Part shown: positions 1-15,300 of the stretch, in pieces
Position numbering within the stretch: the stretch's first letter is position 1
Layout: the number at the start of each line of letters is the position of its first letter
From: Amaranthus tricolor
Lineage: Eukaryota; Streptophyta; Magnoliopsida; Caryophyllales; Amaranthaceae
Assembly: GCF_026212465.1 (NCBI RefSeq)
Contig: NC_080061.1
Span: forward strand, 19,598,804-19,662,803
DNA length: 64,000 bases
Reading direction: 5' to 3'
Notes under the pieces: generated by a model
Told to the model about the DNA's origin: nothing
What the model saw: only the letters and a program-made list of their open reading frames with translations
Databases searched by the model: none
Position numbers and translations under genes: made by a program

Positions 1-342
1 TAGCAATAATTACGTTAATCATTTGTAATTAACCAAACAGGTCAGAGCATCATGCATCTCAATCTTAGACAAACAAAAAACGAGAAAAGTAATATTATCA
101 CAAAGTAGTAGCCATGTCAGTTTTATCTCAAAGAAAATTCCACCGCAATTTCCCAATCTTCAAATAGAATCCAACCATGGCATACGACCATACGTGTTAG
201 ATGAAAGAATGTGTATGTTACACTTAGCAAATGTTACCACACTACAAAAAAATTGATAATGTTTTGAAAGTATTAAAGAATCTTATGTGGAGGAAATAAA
301 ATCACACATGGGAGGATAAACAACATTACAAGAAAAATAAAC
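1..342. other. Intron sequence 3' of the last visible eRF3 exon
   Basis: The donor gtttat at 342 opens an intron running off the window edge. The conserved eRF3 C-terminal exon was looked for on the minus strand and not found. The sequence is plain AT-rich with no repeat recognised. Confidence 0.6.
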
Positions 343-3300
343 CTGGATCCGGCACACAACAATCGTGTTGCTCTTTACAAAAAGAACCTTCTTTTTCATT
401 GGTTTCCCAGTCTTTCTATCAATTTGTTGCAGTAGCTCCACAATTTCGCATTCTTCAACGACAGAATGAACATGCAAAACTGCCTTGTACCCAGCAGTAA
501 AAATTGCCTGGCAAGCAAAAACAAATAGCATGCAACAATAAGCACTTAGGGTGTGTTTGGATGGAAGAAAATGGAGGAAAAGAAAGGAGAGGAATTTAGA
601 GGGAGAAAGAATCCTTTGTTTGGATAGAAAAATGGGAGGGAAGGGATTTGGAGGGGAGGGAATTGGAAGGATTTGATAAATACTTTTTGTTAAGGTTTCA
701 TTCTCTTTAAAATTGGAAAGATTTGAAGGGAAAACTTCCATCTCCTATCCTTTCCCTTCCATTCCCTCCTATACAAACAAGAACTATTTTCCTTCCATTT
801 CTCTTCCCTATCTTTCTTTTCCCTTCCTTCCCCTTCCCTACCTTTCTTTTCTCTCCAAAATTGTTATCAAAACATAATGTTTACTCAATTTTAACTAAAG
901 ACGGGACCTAGTACTAGTGTTTTGCCCACAAATCCTATACTATTCAATAAATTAAGAGTAAAATGGAGGAAGATAGCATCAAACATACATTGTCAAGCAA
1001 CTCAAGGATCTGCAATTGAGCAACAAATTCATTAACAGCTGGAATTGGCTTAGCTGCATAAAGATAGAATAAGTATCATGAGCAACTTTGATACTGTCAG
1101 AATTAGGGCCTTAGGGTAGTTATTGTATTATAGAGTCATAGAAACTGTAGACTACTACATAGAAGCAAAAAATATTATTAAGTGCAAAGGAAATATATAA
1201 GAACTCCAAAACGTCATAGTCATAGAGGGGAGTGAATAGGGCTTAGGGTATAACATAGGCTTTGCATTTTAAATTTTTTAGGAATTATATTTCAAACAAG
1301 ACTAGAAAATCAATATGACGATAGTGGACGTCTACTTATTCTCTCCACAACTAGGAAGTCAAAATATCCCCAACAAATTAATATAACCTTTCACATTGCA
1401 TTTTCTCCTTATCCAAACACTCATTGGAAAAAATATTTATGCATTTAAAACTTTGAACTTTTTTAAAGCACACTTAAACATGATTTCAAATCCAAAATAC
1501 TTAAAGAAGCTGAAATGTAAGGTACAAAGTACAAAGAGAAATGTCTAGTTTTAGTTAAAATTTAAGAAGGCTTAAATGAGGACCAAATTCTAGACACACT
1601 ATAACAACTTCAATGACTACATTGTCGACTCATGCCCAAAGCCTTCCATCCAATAGCTACCCATAGCAAGCACCTAAAATAGACTTCCCCATTTACAGGC
1701 ACATCTCAAAATCAGCAACTAAAAAACCCTCATACGCCACAAATAGCCACCCAATACAACGAAAGAAATAAGACCTTGCTTTACCTTATGGTCCAAAGCT
1801 TGACCTTTGGTTTGGGACTTTGGTTTGAATCTTGACCTTTGGTTTAGGACTTTGGTCCACATGTTCACCCTTTTGGTTTTGTCCAAATCTTGACATAACT
1901 CATTGCACATCCTTAAGGACTTCTAAAGAAGCAATCATCATATGGTATATTCTGTGACACATGATTTATTAGAGAAGACACACCATAGGCTCCTAAAAGA
2001 ATTATCTTCTACATCAAAATATTAATTTATCATTAGAGCAATTTTATTTACCATGGCAAAGAATCTTTAATCAACTTATGTTACCATGTTTTAAGATCAA
2101 ATTTTGCATTCTTACCCTTGAGCTTGTCTATTTCCAACTTAACAAGGTTTAACTATGGTAAGGGTTGAATACCTAAAAGGCGATTATGGGTAAGGGTTGA
2201 GTATACACAAAGGTCAAAACAAATATCACTTAAAAAGATAAGCTTCCTAAATGCCAATATAATCAAGCACTAATATTGAAAACACAAGCAAAAGTTTACA
2301 ATGTTTACTCATAAAACATTATTTATGAAAAAAAATATACATTAATAGACATTAGAATGAATTTCATTTTGACAAAAAAAAAAAAGAAAAAACACTATGG
2401 TATTGTCGAGGGGTAATCTTATGAGACAACAATTCAACCACATAAATGTTTAATGGCACTTGAGTTAAGGAGTGAAAGAAACATTCAACAAGTCCTCAAG
2501 TGAAAATTGCTAAACATTCTCTCCATAATTACAAAACTCAATATCAAGGTAATGTTATGGGTTTTTTGATACATGGACAAGCACATCTATATTATATCAA
2601 CTCTAATTTCAGAGATATTAACCATCTTATCCTTGAACTCAAATTTCAGTAACATCACATCAAATCTACATAAATTTATAATCAATCCCAAAGTGAAGAA
2701 ACCAAGTTAGTCCAAATCAACCCCAAATATCCTTAGTGGACAAACGTCTATAAATAGATAATGGGACTAACAACTCAAGAAACTCTCGGCCTTAAAGACA
2801 TAAGAGATTGTAATCCATGCAACATAACATGTGTATCCACTTGATTTTACATCTCAATCATGATTTCAGGTTTAATCATTATAAATCAAAAGTGCTTGTG
2901 GTAGAAATTTAGGATTCTCCTGAACATTGATATACCTTCACAAAAGTTGAAAACATTTAACAATGATCAGGGAGACAAAGTAATATGGCGATGCATATGA
3001 TAATGATCTGTTAACACTAATAGGTCATCCAAAAACATTAAAATTTTCCAACAACACCAATGCCTTAATCTATACATTAAACCAAAACAAATGAAAGAGT
3101 TTGTCGATTACAAAGAGTATAATTAATTCGTCCATATCTAGTAGAAATCTACATCTGAGAAAACCGATACCCATAATCCTCCACATATAATCTCCTCCTT
3201 CGTCCATTTTCGTCTATTATCATATTCATTATCTTCAGCTTACTTATTAGTCTACTGAGCTTTCAAATGTGACACTCTTACACTACTAACCGGTGTATTT

Positions 3301-6300
3301 TCTAGTGTTCTTTGCACAAGAACAAAACAATATATATGATTTTTTTTTTTTTTGTCTTTAGTGTCTACGACTCCAAAACACTTTCTTATATCTTCGATTC
3401 CAATTCCAGCCTTTAATGTATGTCCACTTATCTATCTTTATGGGTGCTACATGTCTCCCAGAAGTGGAGTTGTTTGACAAAAATGTTGCAAGTTAAAACA
3501 TAAAGAAATAATCTGAAAATCAAATAGTTTTTAGGAAAACGAAAGCAAAATTTCATTGTGCATAAAGAACTTACAAATGCTTGACAAGACAAAGCCCGAC
3601 AATATATCTTCTTCTTCAATCCCAGACAATCTAACCCTTAGATTTTCACCAGGTTCCGCACATTTGACCTTATTTTCATCAACATATACGGCAACAACTT
3701 TCACATTAACCTGCACATGACTTCATGCTATATTTAATCCATACAAACATGAGCATCTATTCTACAAAATAGAATACAAATGTCAAAACTCAACCTTGTT
3801 TGGCATGACAATTAATGAGTCACCCTCTTGTATTGAGCCAGATTCTACTTTACCCATGACAACAGTTCCCATGTCTTTAAATTTATCTATGATGGGCATC
3901 CTGGGGTCAAAGTCATCCATTAGAATCAAAAAATTGACTAATTACATAAGATTTTCAAATCCTTAAGTTAAGAACTATAGGCCAAAGTTCTTAAAAAATT
4001 GAGTATTGATAATGAAAAGAATAACCATTCATACTGCATTGTTGCTTCATATATTTAGAGAGGTTTTGAGGTCCTTCATATAAATCAAGCAACACTTAAA
4101 AAGAATAGCTCTGATTAAAACATTGCTTGCCAAGGCATTCTCAGCAGAAGTTGCCAGTTGGCCCCACTCAAGAGATATTTTGCTTAAAGGAAAAGACAGA
4201 ACTACATTCCAATTAGAAGATTTATCAGAATTGAGTTCCTTTAATAAACATCTATAACTCCCCTGGATAATCTATAGAAAGCCATGGGAAAACAAAAATT
4301 TGGATGATATTATTAATCGATTGAAAGCCAGGCGATAACAAGAATTGGACAATTAGTTAAAGTGAAGCTCTGCTTAGCAGTGACTAGTGACCTTAGAAGA
4401 TGAATTCAAAAAAGACATATCACCTAAAAGGGCCACTAGGATCTCGTGTAGGGACTTCAACAGCATCTAGCACTTCGAAAAGACATGGACCATTCCACCA
4501 GGGGCATACGCTTTTGTCCATTCTTGTCTTCAAGTTTGATCCGGCCAAACCTGATATTGGAAGAAAATGGACATCTGCAAATTGTCCACGATAGAATGAT
4601 AATAAGTCAAATACAAACTGTTACACAAATTGAAATCCTAAATACTTTTGGACTCATCATTGGACTCATCAAAAGTATCAAGCACAAACAGTTAGATACA
4701 TCACTTTTTGTCACATTTTCGAATTATTTCAAGAGATTACTAAACTCGAGTATTATATCCATTAATGTAACATAAACAGTAAAAGAAGGTCATAACCAAA
4801 TTAGCCACTTTCAAGAGATAATTTAACTAAAATAATAATTCACAAATCACATATCAACAGCTGATGATATTAAGTAGAAAATTGAAAATCAAGATCAATT
4901 ACCTTTTTTGACATTGTAGCCTGAAGATTTCAAGAAAGGAATCATTTTTGACTCTATTTCATCATACCTGAAATGAAATGGCTCTTTTGAATAAAAGAAA
5001 TAATGAGTAAAAGAAGGCAAGCATTGATATATGTTAAAGAATTAAGGCATTATCTGGACATTTCACTCATGCCAGATTAACTTAACATCCCAACCCTACC
5101 CCAAAAGTGGGAATTAGAAAATCAAATATACGTAGAGTGCAAAAAAACAAACTAATTGCCTATAATAAAATCAACTACATTGTTAACTCAAAAAACCCAG
5201 GTCTTCAAACAGTTCCATCAATCATAAATCAAAATAATAATAAGTTAACAAAATACACAGAATCATCAAAGCATTCATCAAATGACTCTTCTTTATCTTC
5301 ATCATCACCTACTTGACATGGCTCCTTACCTTTAAAGTTCTAATTTCCTTGGTGACATTGTTGTTTTCCTCATAATCAGAATTCAGAAGCATGCTAAGAC
5401 AAAATAGGTAGCTCCAGAAAAGATTAGCATAACATACAGATTTCAGACTTAAAATTTGTCTCTTCGAAAAGCCCACTCCAAACAGAAATAATTGATTGGA
5501 GAGATAGCTGACAACTTCATTTCTTATCAACTATTCTGAACAATAGTCTCAATGACTAATATAGTAACAAGCCATTTTCCACAGTCCATCCACAACATAA
5601 ACTCACTCAACATGATCCTAAACTTGGTAGACATATCAGCATAATATAGTAACAAACCATTTTCCCATCTTTTCATTATTTTTTTGTATCCTTATAATAA
5701 TAAGTTAATCAATCAATAATCCTAAGTATTTAAAGTTCGAGTAGATTATTTATCAATTTCCTTATTAGTAATCAATCATATTCATGTAATCTTTGCAACC
5801 AACAAAAACTTACCATCTCACTTGCCATGTTAAAATAAAAATAGGCGGGAGAACTTTTAAGCATAGCTTGACATATAAGAAAATGCTTCTTTATGAGTGT
5901 ATTGTATAGATATAAACATAGATGTATAGATTCTCTTATTGATAATATTTTGCTTTTGATGACTAAGATAGTAAGATGTCCTTTTCTATATGTGTCAACC
6001 CCATGTAAGAATTGAAAGTCATAACACTTTCCTTTGCGCTCGTGGAAAAAAGCCACAACATTTTTATAGGAGCCTATTCTCTAAATAGACTTTTTGATTA
6101 TTTGTCGATAGAACTAGTGCTCTTTTTATAACTTATTCTATTTTTGAGTCTTTTTACGAAGATGGTAAGAAAAGATCTTAAATTATTAATTAAGACTTAT
6201 TCGTACATTACAGTACATATCATTGAGTATATTGAATGTGGATTGGGAAGAGCATATTGAATCTATCAGTAATTTTGAAAACACATCACATGCAAAAGAT

Positions 6301-9300
6301 TACTCCCTTTGTTTTAATTTTTTTGTTCTTATCCACTTTTTGCATAGATATCAATGCAAACATAAAAGCCAAACAATTTTAATAGAGTTTTTAAAAACTC
6401 TAAAAAGTTAATATTTAGAAAATATATATTGAGATGAATCTATCAAGATCCAACATGAATATGTTTTTTTCATATAGATCGATGAGAAATTATAGTTAAC
6501 GTTTAACACTAAAATTCGTAAATTATATTTAATAAGAACATAGGAAAACGGAGAGAGTATAATTTTAAAGGATGCACCATATATTAGAAATTAGGTCAAA
6601 GAAAATTTATTATAGTTGACTTGTGGCGTCAATTGTTATTCTTATTTTCAATCAAAAGCATAATGGAACCAAAAAGAAACAAGAAATGAATTGAACTATT
6701 GTTTTTTATTAAATAAAAAATTATTAAAATGAAAATAAATAATCAAAATAGTAAAATAACTTGTAAAATAAGAACTTCAAGGGAATAATTACTTATAAGT
6801 AATCAGTAGTAGCGTTAAACTCAATATTACAGTAATTTGAAACAATAAACAAATCTATTAATTTACATGTCTCGGGATTTATGTTAATTACCATCATGAA
6901 CATGACATGCCTTTGTATGATAAGTTGGTAAAAATTTTGCATGATATGTTAACAACATGTTCCATTCTCAACGTAGCCAGAGACGATAGTTCTTCGATTA
7001 CGAATTATAATGGACTATATTAAAATGTCTCATTAAATCATTATACTTTTTAATGTAAAGTTCGACATGAAGTTATCTATTAAGGGTCAATTGAAAACAA
7101 ATTTATTTGTTATCACTAACAAGAGTAAGGTTGTGTACATTCGACATCGTAAACTCAGCCTAAGTGGGAGCCACTAATGACATTGGGGTCATGTTATGTT
7201 GAATATGTTAATCAAACGGACCACTTTTTTAGTTTTATCTTTAGTCTTTCATGTATAGCATGTCTGCATACTCCCTCTATAAATATTAATTTGCTACCAA
7301 TAGTCACATTTAGAAGCAGTGGAGAACTCATAGATGGAAGGAGTATGTGTTTACATGTACAACTAGTATAGGACAAAGTTCATATGCAATAAATAGCATA
7401 CACTACATTGAAATAGAAAGGTATTAGGGCCACCTTACCTTTATTTTTTTAAGAAACATTAAAGTACATTGAGATTTGAAATGATATATTTGTAGTGGAA
7501 TTTTAAATAAAAAATAAGAAAAAACATCTACGTTTGTTTAGCTATGGGCAAAGAAGACCGAAAATGCACCACTTTAAAGAGTGGAAGGTTAAAGCTTTTA
7601 GGAACTGAGAAGAAAAAGAGGTCGGTCGAAGCTGACCTAATAAGAGTGAACAATGACAAAGAGAAGAGGTTTAGCAGAAGTAAATCACAAAAGATATAAG
7701 CGAATGGAGGAGAAGAATATATAAAATGATCATAGGAATTAGTTTTAATAGTTGTATATTAGTACTAGATTTGGTTGAATGTAGTGTAATCTTTGTTTGC
7801 AGCGATTTTCCACACTGATTAATGTTGTTGTAGTTATACTTAGTGTTGAAAATTGGGATTACGGCTTTGGCTTTTACTTTGACTATTTTGTTGTGTCCCT
7901 TTTAACAAAAAAGTGATCAGCTTGCTACACTGCCTTTTGTGGTGTAATAATTGTTGGACAACCTTAAAATAACATAATATAAATTCACCCTAGTGACCGT
8001 ACCAAATATATAAAAATAATAACTCATAAGGGTTGCTGGTGTTCATGAATCCCCAAATTCCAACACTACTTAATAGAGGAGAGAGGTAAAAAGCACAATT
8101 ATATTGCTCATGATTCCCCTAATCCCAAGACTGCCCTAATGGAGGAGAAGAAAAATAATAGAAAAAGTATGTAAATACGGATACAATCTAAGACTGAACA
8201 TTTTAGGATCTCAAATCAAAGTGACACCATAAGGAAAAAAGCATAACTTAAAATAGATATACTCAAAGAAAGAGTAAAAAGTTCAGTATCTTGAATCGAA
8301 ATGACAATGAAAAAATACAAACCTTTCCTTTGACCAGTTGACAGTAGGCTCATCCATCTTGTTAACCACAACGATAAGCTTGGAAACACCTAAGGTCTTT
8401 GCAAGTAAGACGTGCTCACGGGTCTGACCTCCTTTTTCATATCCAGTTTCGAACTCTCCTTTCCGAGCAGATATCACCTATTTTAAGAGCAAGCCCATAC
8501 AAAAATTAGAGTCAAAGCCAGAGCAACAAGAATAATGGACCAGAAACACCCTTAATACTTACCAAAATGCCAATGTCAGCTTGTGAAGCCCCACTTATCA
8601 TATTAGGAACATAACTTTTATGACCCTGAAAAACAAAAATCAAAACAGTCACCAAAAATTTTAAAGATCACATAGGATCCAAGAAATTTTCAATATGTAC
8701 TACTATCCACAGGGAACTCGTATCATAAAATAAGTAACCCACACCACAATACACTACAATTACTTAAATTGTTATAGCTTATTATGAATTATAATCAAAT
8801 GGCCAATAATCAAACAAAAATGATATTACCAAGAAAGAAGTGGCTTCAGATCATTCAGAAAATAGAGTTCCCTTAGAGTTCAATAACCATAAAACATTGC
8901 TCCATTTGATTTCTCTTCAGAATCGGTATCTTATATCACCTCCTTAACGAAGTTAGGTTATTTGAAAGGCCAAGGTCCAAATCAGTCAAAGCTTTAGTTA
9001 CTACTACTACGGCTAGTCACATGAAAGCCACTGCCTCAAGAAGTAGCGAGTACAAAAACATAAAAGAAAAAAGGCTAGCATTTCACTATGTGTTGTGTAC
9101 TCGTCAACCTGGGTCGCAACTCGCAAGACATGGGCTAACAATTGTCTATGTTTTCATGCAACTGGCTCTTTGGTGTAGTTCTTGTATGTTTGTATGTCCA
9201 GTAATGATATTAAAGAACCTACAAAAACTATTATATCACCTATGAGGGGATACGGGAGACAAAAACTCGTCACTTTCAAAATTCTTCAGTTTTGACTATC

Positions 9301-12300
9301 ATTTGGGTGATGGGTCAAAGCAGACACATAGTTTCTTCCTGAGAAAATGCTGTTTTACTCAACCTAAAAGCACTTCTCCGAACTCCATTATCAAAAGAAC
9401 CTCAACCGTATACTTCCATTCCAAATGTTCAAAGAGACAACTTTTGATGTTGCATTTATATGTACTTAGGGCTAAAAGGGCTAAGATACCATGTTTTCAC
9501 ACCACCTTCTTTGAGTAATGAAATGTTTTTGTATACAAAGAAAGGAATATTGATTAAACAGATAGAACGAAAACACTCATCTGCAGTCAAAAGTTCACCC
9601 ACCATTGATGATACAATCTCACTAATCTGATATGTCAAAGAGATGGCATCTCACAGTTAAACTATATTAAGCGGCAAATATAAATGAAGAATAGATTACC
9701 GGTGCATCCAAAATGGTGAATCTAGTTTTCTCGGTCTCAAAATGTGCTCTTCCAACTTCAACTGTTATACCCTGTCAACAGCATTTAGGAAATCAAAAAA
9801 CTACCTCCAAGTATTAATAAAATAGCATAACATAATAATAAATAAGCTTTGATCCCAACAGAAACAAAATAAGCAAGAAATATATTCAAGGCTAAAAAAA
9901 TTACAGTCCAAATAAGTCCAAACAATCAATCCATATAATTTAAAGGCTTTAAAAAATACCTTAGACCGTTCTTCTTCATTGGTATCCATAATGTATGCCA
10001 TATACCTAGCATAAGAAACAATTTTAATTAGGTGAGCTACTAAAACTGATTATTTAATAACATAATGCCTCCAAGGCTGCAACCATATTCATGTCAGACT
10101 TCATGAGTTGATAGATGAAACTTTACACATTTTTGATCACATCAACACCTAAGGAACAGAATGCCAATGTGCACTAGGGAAAAGGAATAAATCAAAAGCT
10201 GAGTAAAGGATACCCCAATAGATGTCTAAAACAAGAGACAGCAAAAATATAATCGTCGAAATAAAAGCAACGACACGTTCATCGTTAAATCATGTACACC
10301 AAGTCCATCAATTTTACACGAACACACTTAGAATCGATCTGGTAGATGATTTTCTTGAAACTTGGCAGTACTATTCCTCCAGAGAAGAAACTCCAAGAAG
10401 CTGTAAAAGAAACAATATTATTCACTCCTTCAAGTCTCAATCTATTCAAGAAATGTATGGGAAATGGAGAAAAGGTTTATGTGAATGGTGTGAGGAAGAT
10501 TTTGGGGAAAATGGGCATTCTAGGCATGTTGTAAGGAAATAGAGCATAAAAATTTCTTTATCATCTTTGATGAAGGAAGAGAACAGGAGCTATTGGCCAT
10601 GGTGAAGCCCATATCCTATCACCTCAATAATCCATCATTAACCCTAACTAGAACCGAAACCATCAAAGAACCCATCACTTAACACCCACACAAGTCCGTT
10701 CAACAAGAAACCCAGAGCCACCAAACCTAACAACCCAAGACCAAACTACACAGCTTGCCAATCCCAATCTAAAATATACCCTCACCAACAAGTCCACCCT
10801 CATATCCATTGTCCCACAACCAACATTCAACTCCCTAAGATCAAACTACCAAAAAACCAAATGTTCCAAAGAAATAATGCAAACCCAACAAGAAACGCCT
10901 ACTTGAATGCACCCTCTTACAAGTACAAAAAAAGAGAGAATAAGAAAACCCATAAACACTTCCTTAGAGAAAAGATGGAAAAGAAGGGGAAGATTAATAA
11001 AGAAAGAAAAAAACAAAGAAAATCATAAGAGAGGAAACCATAATTGTACGGAAGAGGAAGCAAAACCAACTCAATGAGTTTAGTCATCAAATCACCAAGT
11101 CACCGAGTACGAAGATAAGTAGAACCATCATTGATAACAAATTTGGAGACATATTTTTCATGATGAGAGAAAATGAGAGATAGATGTTGGAATTGTGCAT
11201 AAATCAAAAAGGGTGATTTTATCAAATTTAATTCCTTGCTAATATTGATTGAAGCATTAGAGGACCTAATCCTTTCTCAAACAATCAAACAATCAAACAA
11301 TCAAAAAAGAGAATCTGAAAGGATTTCTTTCAGAATTTTCAGACCTTGGAAATGACAAAAAGTATACATCAATTTAAAATGGATCCATGGCCATAGATCA
11401 AATACATAAACAAAAGCAAAAGTGGCCTAGTTCGCTCTCCTTATCGGCACATTTCAGGAACTTGTAAAAAGGAGAGCCAGCTTGGACTTCACGAGAAGAT
11501 GGGAATCTGGAAATCTCACACGCATCACTGACATCATAAGCAAATATGGTCAGTCATCATCCTATTGCTATACATCTCCAAATTTTGGCCCATTTTCAAC
11601 ATCCTTCAATCAGGCATTCTAGACCTGAAAAGTAACCAAATCTAGATATTTCCCACTCTACCATATTCTTATTTTCATACCAAACAAATGTCACCTCCTG
11701 GTTACCTACCATTCACATATGCTTGCTTTAAGAAAAACCCACATTCTTCATAAATCAATGCTGATGCAAAGGGTACAAAATCAGCGTAAATCATGACACC
11801 ACTCATCTACATCGAACCTAACCATTGCCCCACCTTGAGGACAAGGTGGATCTTTGGGATGTCTGTATTTCTATGCACGATGCATGCGATTAAGTAACTA
11901 GCGAAAAAAGAGCATGGTTTTTGTAAGAATTTTCTATGCAAGAACAAACTCAGTTAGCAAATTCATAGGATTTGATTAGTATCTAAGCTCAATGAGAGTG
12001 GAGTTTCATTCATGCTCTTGGAAATTACAAATTATGTTCTACAGATTGGGAGCTTGGAGAATGCTTGAAATACTCTTGCGATTGTAGTTATTTCTTTCTT
12101 CAACAAATACTTTACTTTCATAAACATTCTGTTTTACACAAGAATTCTACTCAATTTCCTAAAACCACCAATTTGCCCAGAATTATTGTCTTGGCTGATT
12201 TAGTTCATAACAAAAGAACTGCACAAAATTAGATGGTGCCTTAAGAAAATCTGGAATCAACACAGTTAGATAACCAACCTTAAGCTAATTTTCACACAAT

Positions 12301-15300
12301 AAAAACCGAATTCATACAAAGCATACAAAATGAAAAATCACATTATAGGCTATGTGTTTATATTATATCAATGGAGTATAAAATACTCTTACAAATGAAT
12401 TACAATTGTGTAAGAGGTAAAAACAAAAGGCTATGTGTTTGGCTTAGGGGTTGTGTTTGATGTATTTTTGAGTGAGTATGAGAGCTCTATATATAGTACT
12501 AAGTACATTAATGTTAATTGCTCACTAAATACAAGATTAATATTGAATAATGAATGATATGAAACAGCTCCAAGAACTTGAAAGGTCGAAAAAACAGCAT
12601 CCTAGGCACATCAGAGGATCCGCTCGACCGGAACAGAGAGCTCGCTCGGTCGAGCGAGCTAGAGACACCTTCTAGATGCATTTTGTCTGACCGCTTGACC
12701 AACCAAGAAAACTTGCTCGGTCGAGCGACCATCAGGCTTCTTCTGTCAGAATTTTGTTCGAGCAAGCATCTATCAAACCCTTTACACTTCTTCATTAATC
12801 ATCATTAACACCAAAAATTCCCATAAACACTCTTCCACAATAAATCACATTTAAACATTACAATCATTAAGTTAACAACTTAATCTCCCACATTATCACC
12901 CCCATTGGATTCCAAACCCAAGAGTCATACATGAATGCACTCATCAAATGTGCACTCAAGTCACATAATTCATAACAATAGGCATAGAATTTTTTCAACT
13001 ATATTTTGGACATAAGAAACGAAACTTATTGTCATATGGTATGATTGCATGTTACGGAGTGGCCATGGTATACCTAGCCGTTGATAATACCATTGATAAT
13101 ACTCTGTACAATATTGTACTGGAAAAGGATACATCTTATTGATTAGACTTCAAGTACAAAAACAATTATGACGGAATAAGCAAAACAACGTTACTCGGAC
13201 TCTTCATTTTGCTTTACGTACCCGTGTCTGATCCTTAATGCTCAGACATTGATATGGCACTTAGACACTTCATTTTAGGTGGTGTAAAATTGAATATTTA
13301 GAAGTATCTGACACTTTTACACATACCACTATCTAACATCAGTACCCAAGTCCAAGTAACATAACAAAAACTCCCTATTGAAGCACCCTCAAAGCTCAAT
13401 CCCAGAAACCATCAGCAGCCCTTTCCATAAGGGAATCACTAAAAATAAAAATTAACTTCATTCAAACTTATGGCAAAAACTCAAGAATTCTTTCTAAGAT
13501 GTCTTCATGCATCATACACCAAAGCCAAAAACAAAACATAGGTTTGCTCACTTGATTAAGAATACACCTCATGAAAAAAGGTCTAGGGTACGAATTCTAA
13601 AAAGCAAGGAGGATTCTTTGAGGAAAGCTTCCCTTACCATCCCTTTAGTTTGGACCCTATAAGATGGCACCCAAGAGGAAATTACGAGATTAGGTTAACA
13701 TAACTACTGAATTAAATATCTCACCAACTGTCTCTTGCTTTATCCTTCGCTTCTTTCTCGTATTTTTGGATAGTACGATCATCGACCTGCCCACTAAGAA
13801 AAAGTATTTGACCACCAATTGTTGACTTGCCAGCATCTGATAAGACACCAATATCAGAATTCCAAGTCATCAAGAATAACATAGAGACAACAGTTTCACA
13901 AATAGATAAGAATTACATAAACACAAGACAAAAACATAAGACCGCCACCTTTCTGCTCTTATATTCACAAATTGACAAGCATGCTACAAAATATAATCAA
14001 GATAAGACAACGTAAACACCTAAACTTTTGTAATTGATTTAGAGAAACTTTTGTAATTGATTTAGAGAGGGACAATAATAATAATAACTAGTACCAAAAG
14101 AAAAGATATAGTAGAGGAAGATAGATGCGTACAAGACCAAGCATTTTAAATCAGCTATCTATCAGCTATCTATAATGGAACTAGCCATAAAATTTTATAA
14201 ATTTGTTCATAGTACAATTCTACACAGGGCCGTCTCCGACATTTCAAAGGTCCTAAGCAAAATATAAATTATAGGCCCCTAAAATCTAAAAATAACGTTC
14301 TATTACATTTTGGTATTTGTAAATTCGTTTAACAATACTTTAATTAGTACAATTATTTTTTATCAATATATTAAAATATTGCTAAATTTTATAATTACAT
14401 GGAACCAATAATTATTAATCATAAATTCAAATAGCCATTCCTTTTAAGTTTAAAGTTTAAACCACTATATATTATCACTTATCTGAATTGTACTAATAAT
14501 AGTAGTAAATTAAAAATTATCAAGAGAGATTATATTGCTCACTTACAATAATTTATACTAGTATATCTTAATCATTCAATACAAGCTGATAATACAAATT
14601 TATTAACCAATTTATATAACTATCTTTTAAAAAATAGATTGAATGTGAATACATTAAATGTAAATACTCTCCCTATCCATTTAATTTTGTTACACAATAC
14701 GCAAAAGGCCTTCATTTTAATTTTAACTATATAACAAAAATATGAGGCCCTCTATAAATCGGGGCCCTGAGCGGTAGCTCATACTGCTCCCCCTAATAGT
14801 CAGCCTTGATTCTACATGAAGATACAAGCTCCCAGGCATATATAAGGACATTGTCAAACATTTGGCAAAACACATCCAAACATCGCCATCAAAAACCGAA
14901 AACTCCATGACAATAAAGGTATAAACATTTCATTAAGAGCATGATTATTAAGAGAAGTATGAAATGTTAACTCACCAACATGACCAATAGATACAACATT
15001 GAGATGGCGTTTCTTGTTCTTAGCCTCTTCATTGGCATCATGGACAAAGGTTTCATTCACTCCATGGACAGAAGCCTCCATCTTTCTCTGATCTGGAAAT
15101 TTCAATGAATAATGACAAATTCGAAATTGAAAATTACTTCTTCAAATTAATAGGCTTCCAAACCATTAAATAAACATATACTTCCTCTAGATTTTAATAG
15201 TTGCTATGGTTCTGTAGCAAATACTAATTTCAACTGATCTTATTTGGTATATATTTCTCTATGTATAATGTAAAACATAGTCAAGTGGGATCTTGTTTGA

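Larger units (their letters stand above)
4968..8322. other. eRF3 intron, 3.4 kb
   Basis: This intron separates the exon ending in the WSKER motif from the exon starting YDEIES. It holds one clear Stowaway MITE and one very short Stowaway-like unit, listed separately. The rest is AT-rich with no convincing coding sequence. Confidence 0.6.
10006..13724. other. eRF3 intron, 3.7 kb, containing repeat debris
   Basis: It holds a dispersed repeat (12,335-12,560), a GC-rich palindrome block (12,615-12,735) and, near 11,833-11,860, a short CCTTGAGGACAAGGTGG stretch like the tail of Ty3/gypsy pol. A purine-poor, CCAA-rich tract lies at 10,620-10,900. No intact gene is present. Confidence 0.45.

Noticed and set aside
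3428..3619. Minus-strand ORF near eRF3 exon 3,575-3,710
   Set aside because: Different frame from the exon; the true exon ends at the donor at 3,574.
10222..10542. 106-codon plus-strand ORF
   Set aside because: Lies in an eRF3 intron, shows no domain, and overlaps a second frame of equal quality.
12514..12808. Overlapping ORFs on both strands around the palindrome block
   Set aside because: Palindromic sequence creates mirrored open frames; no domain.
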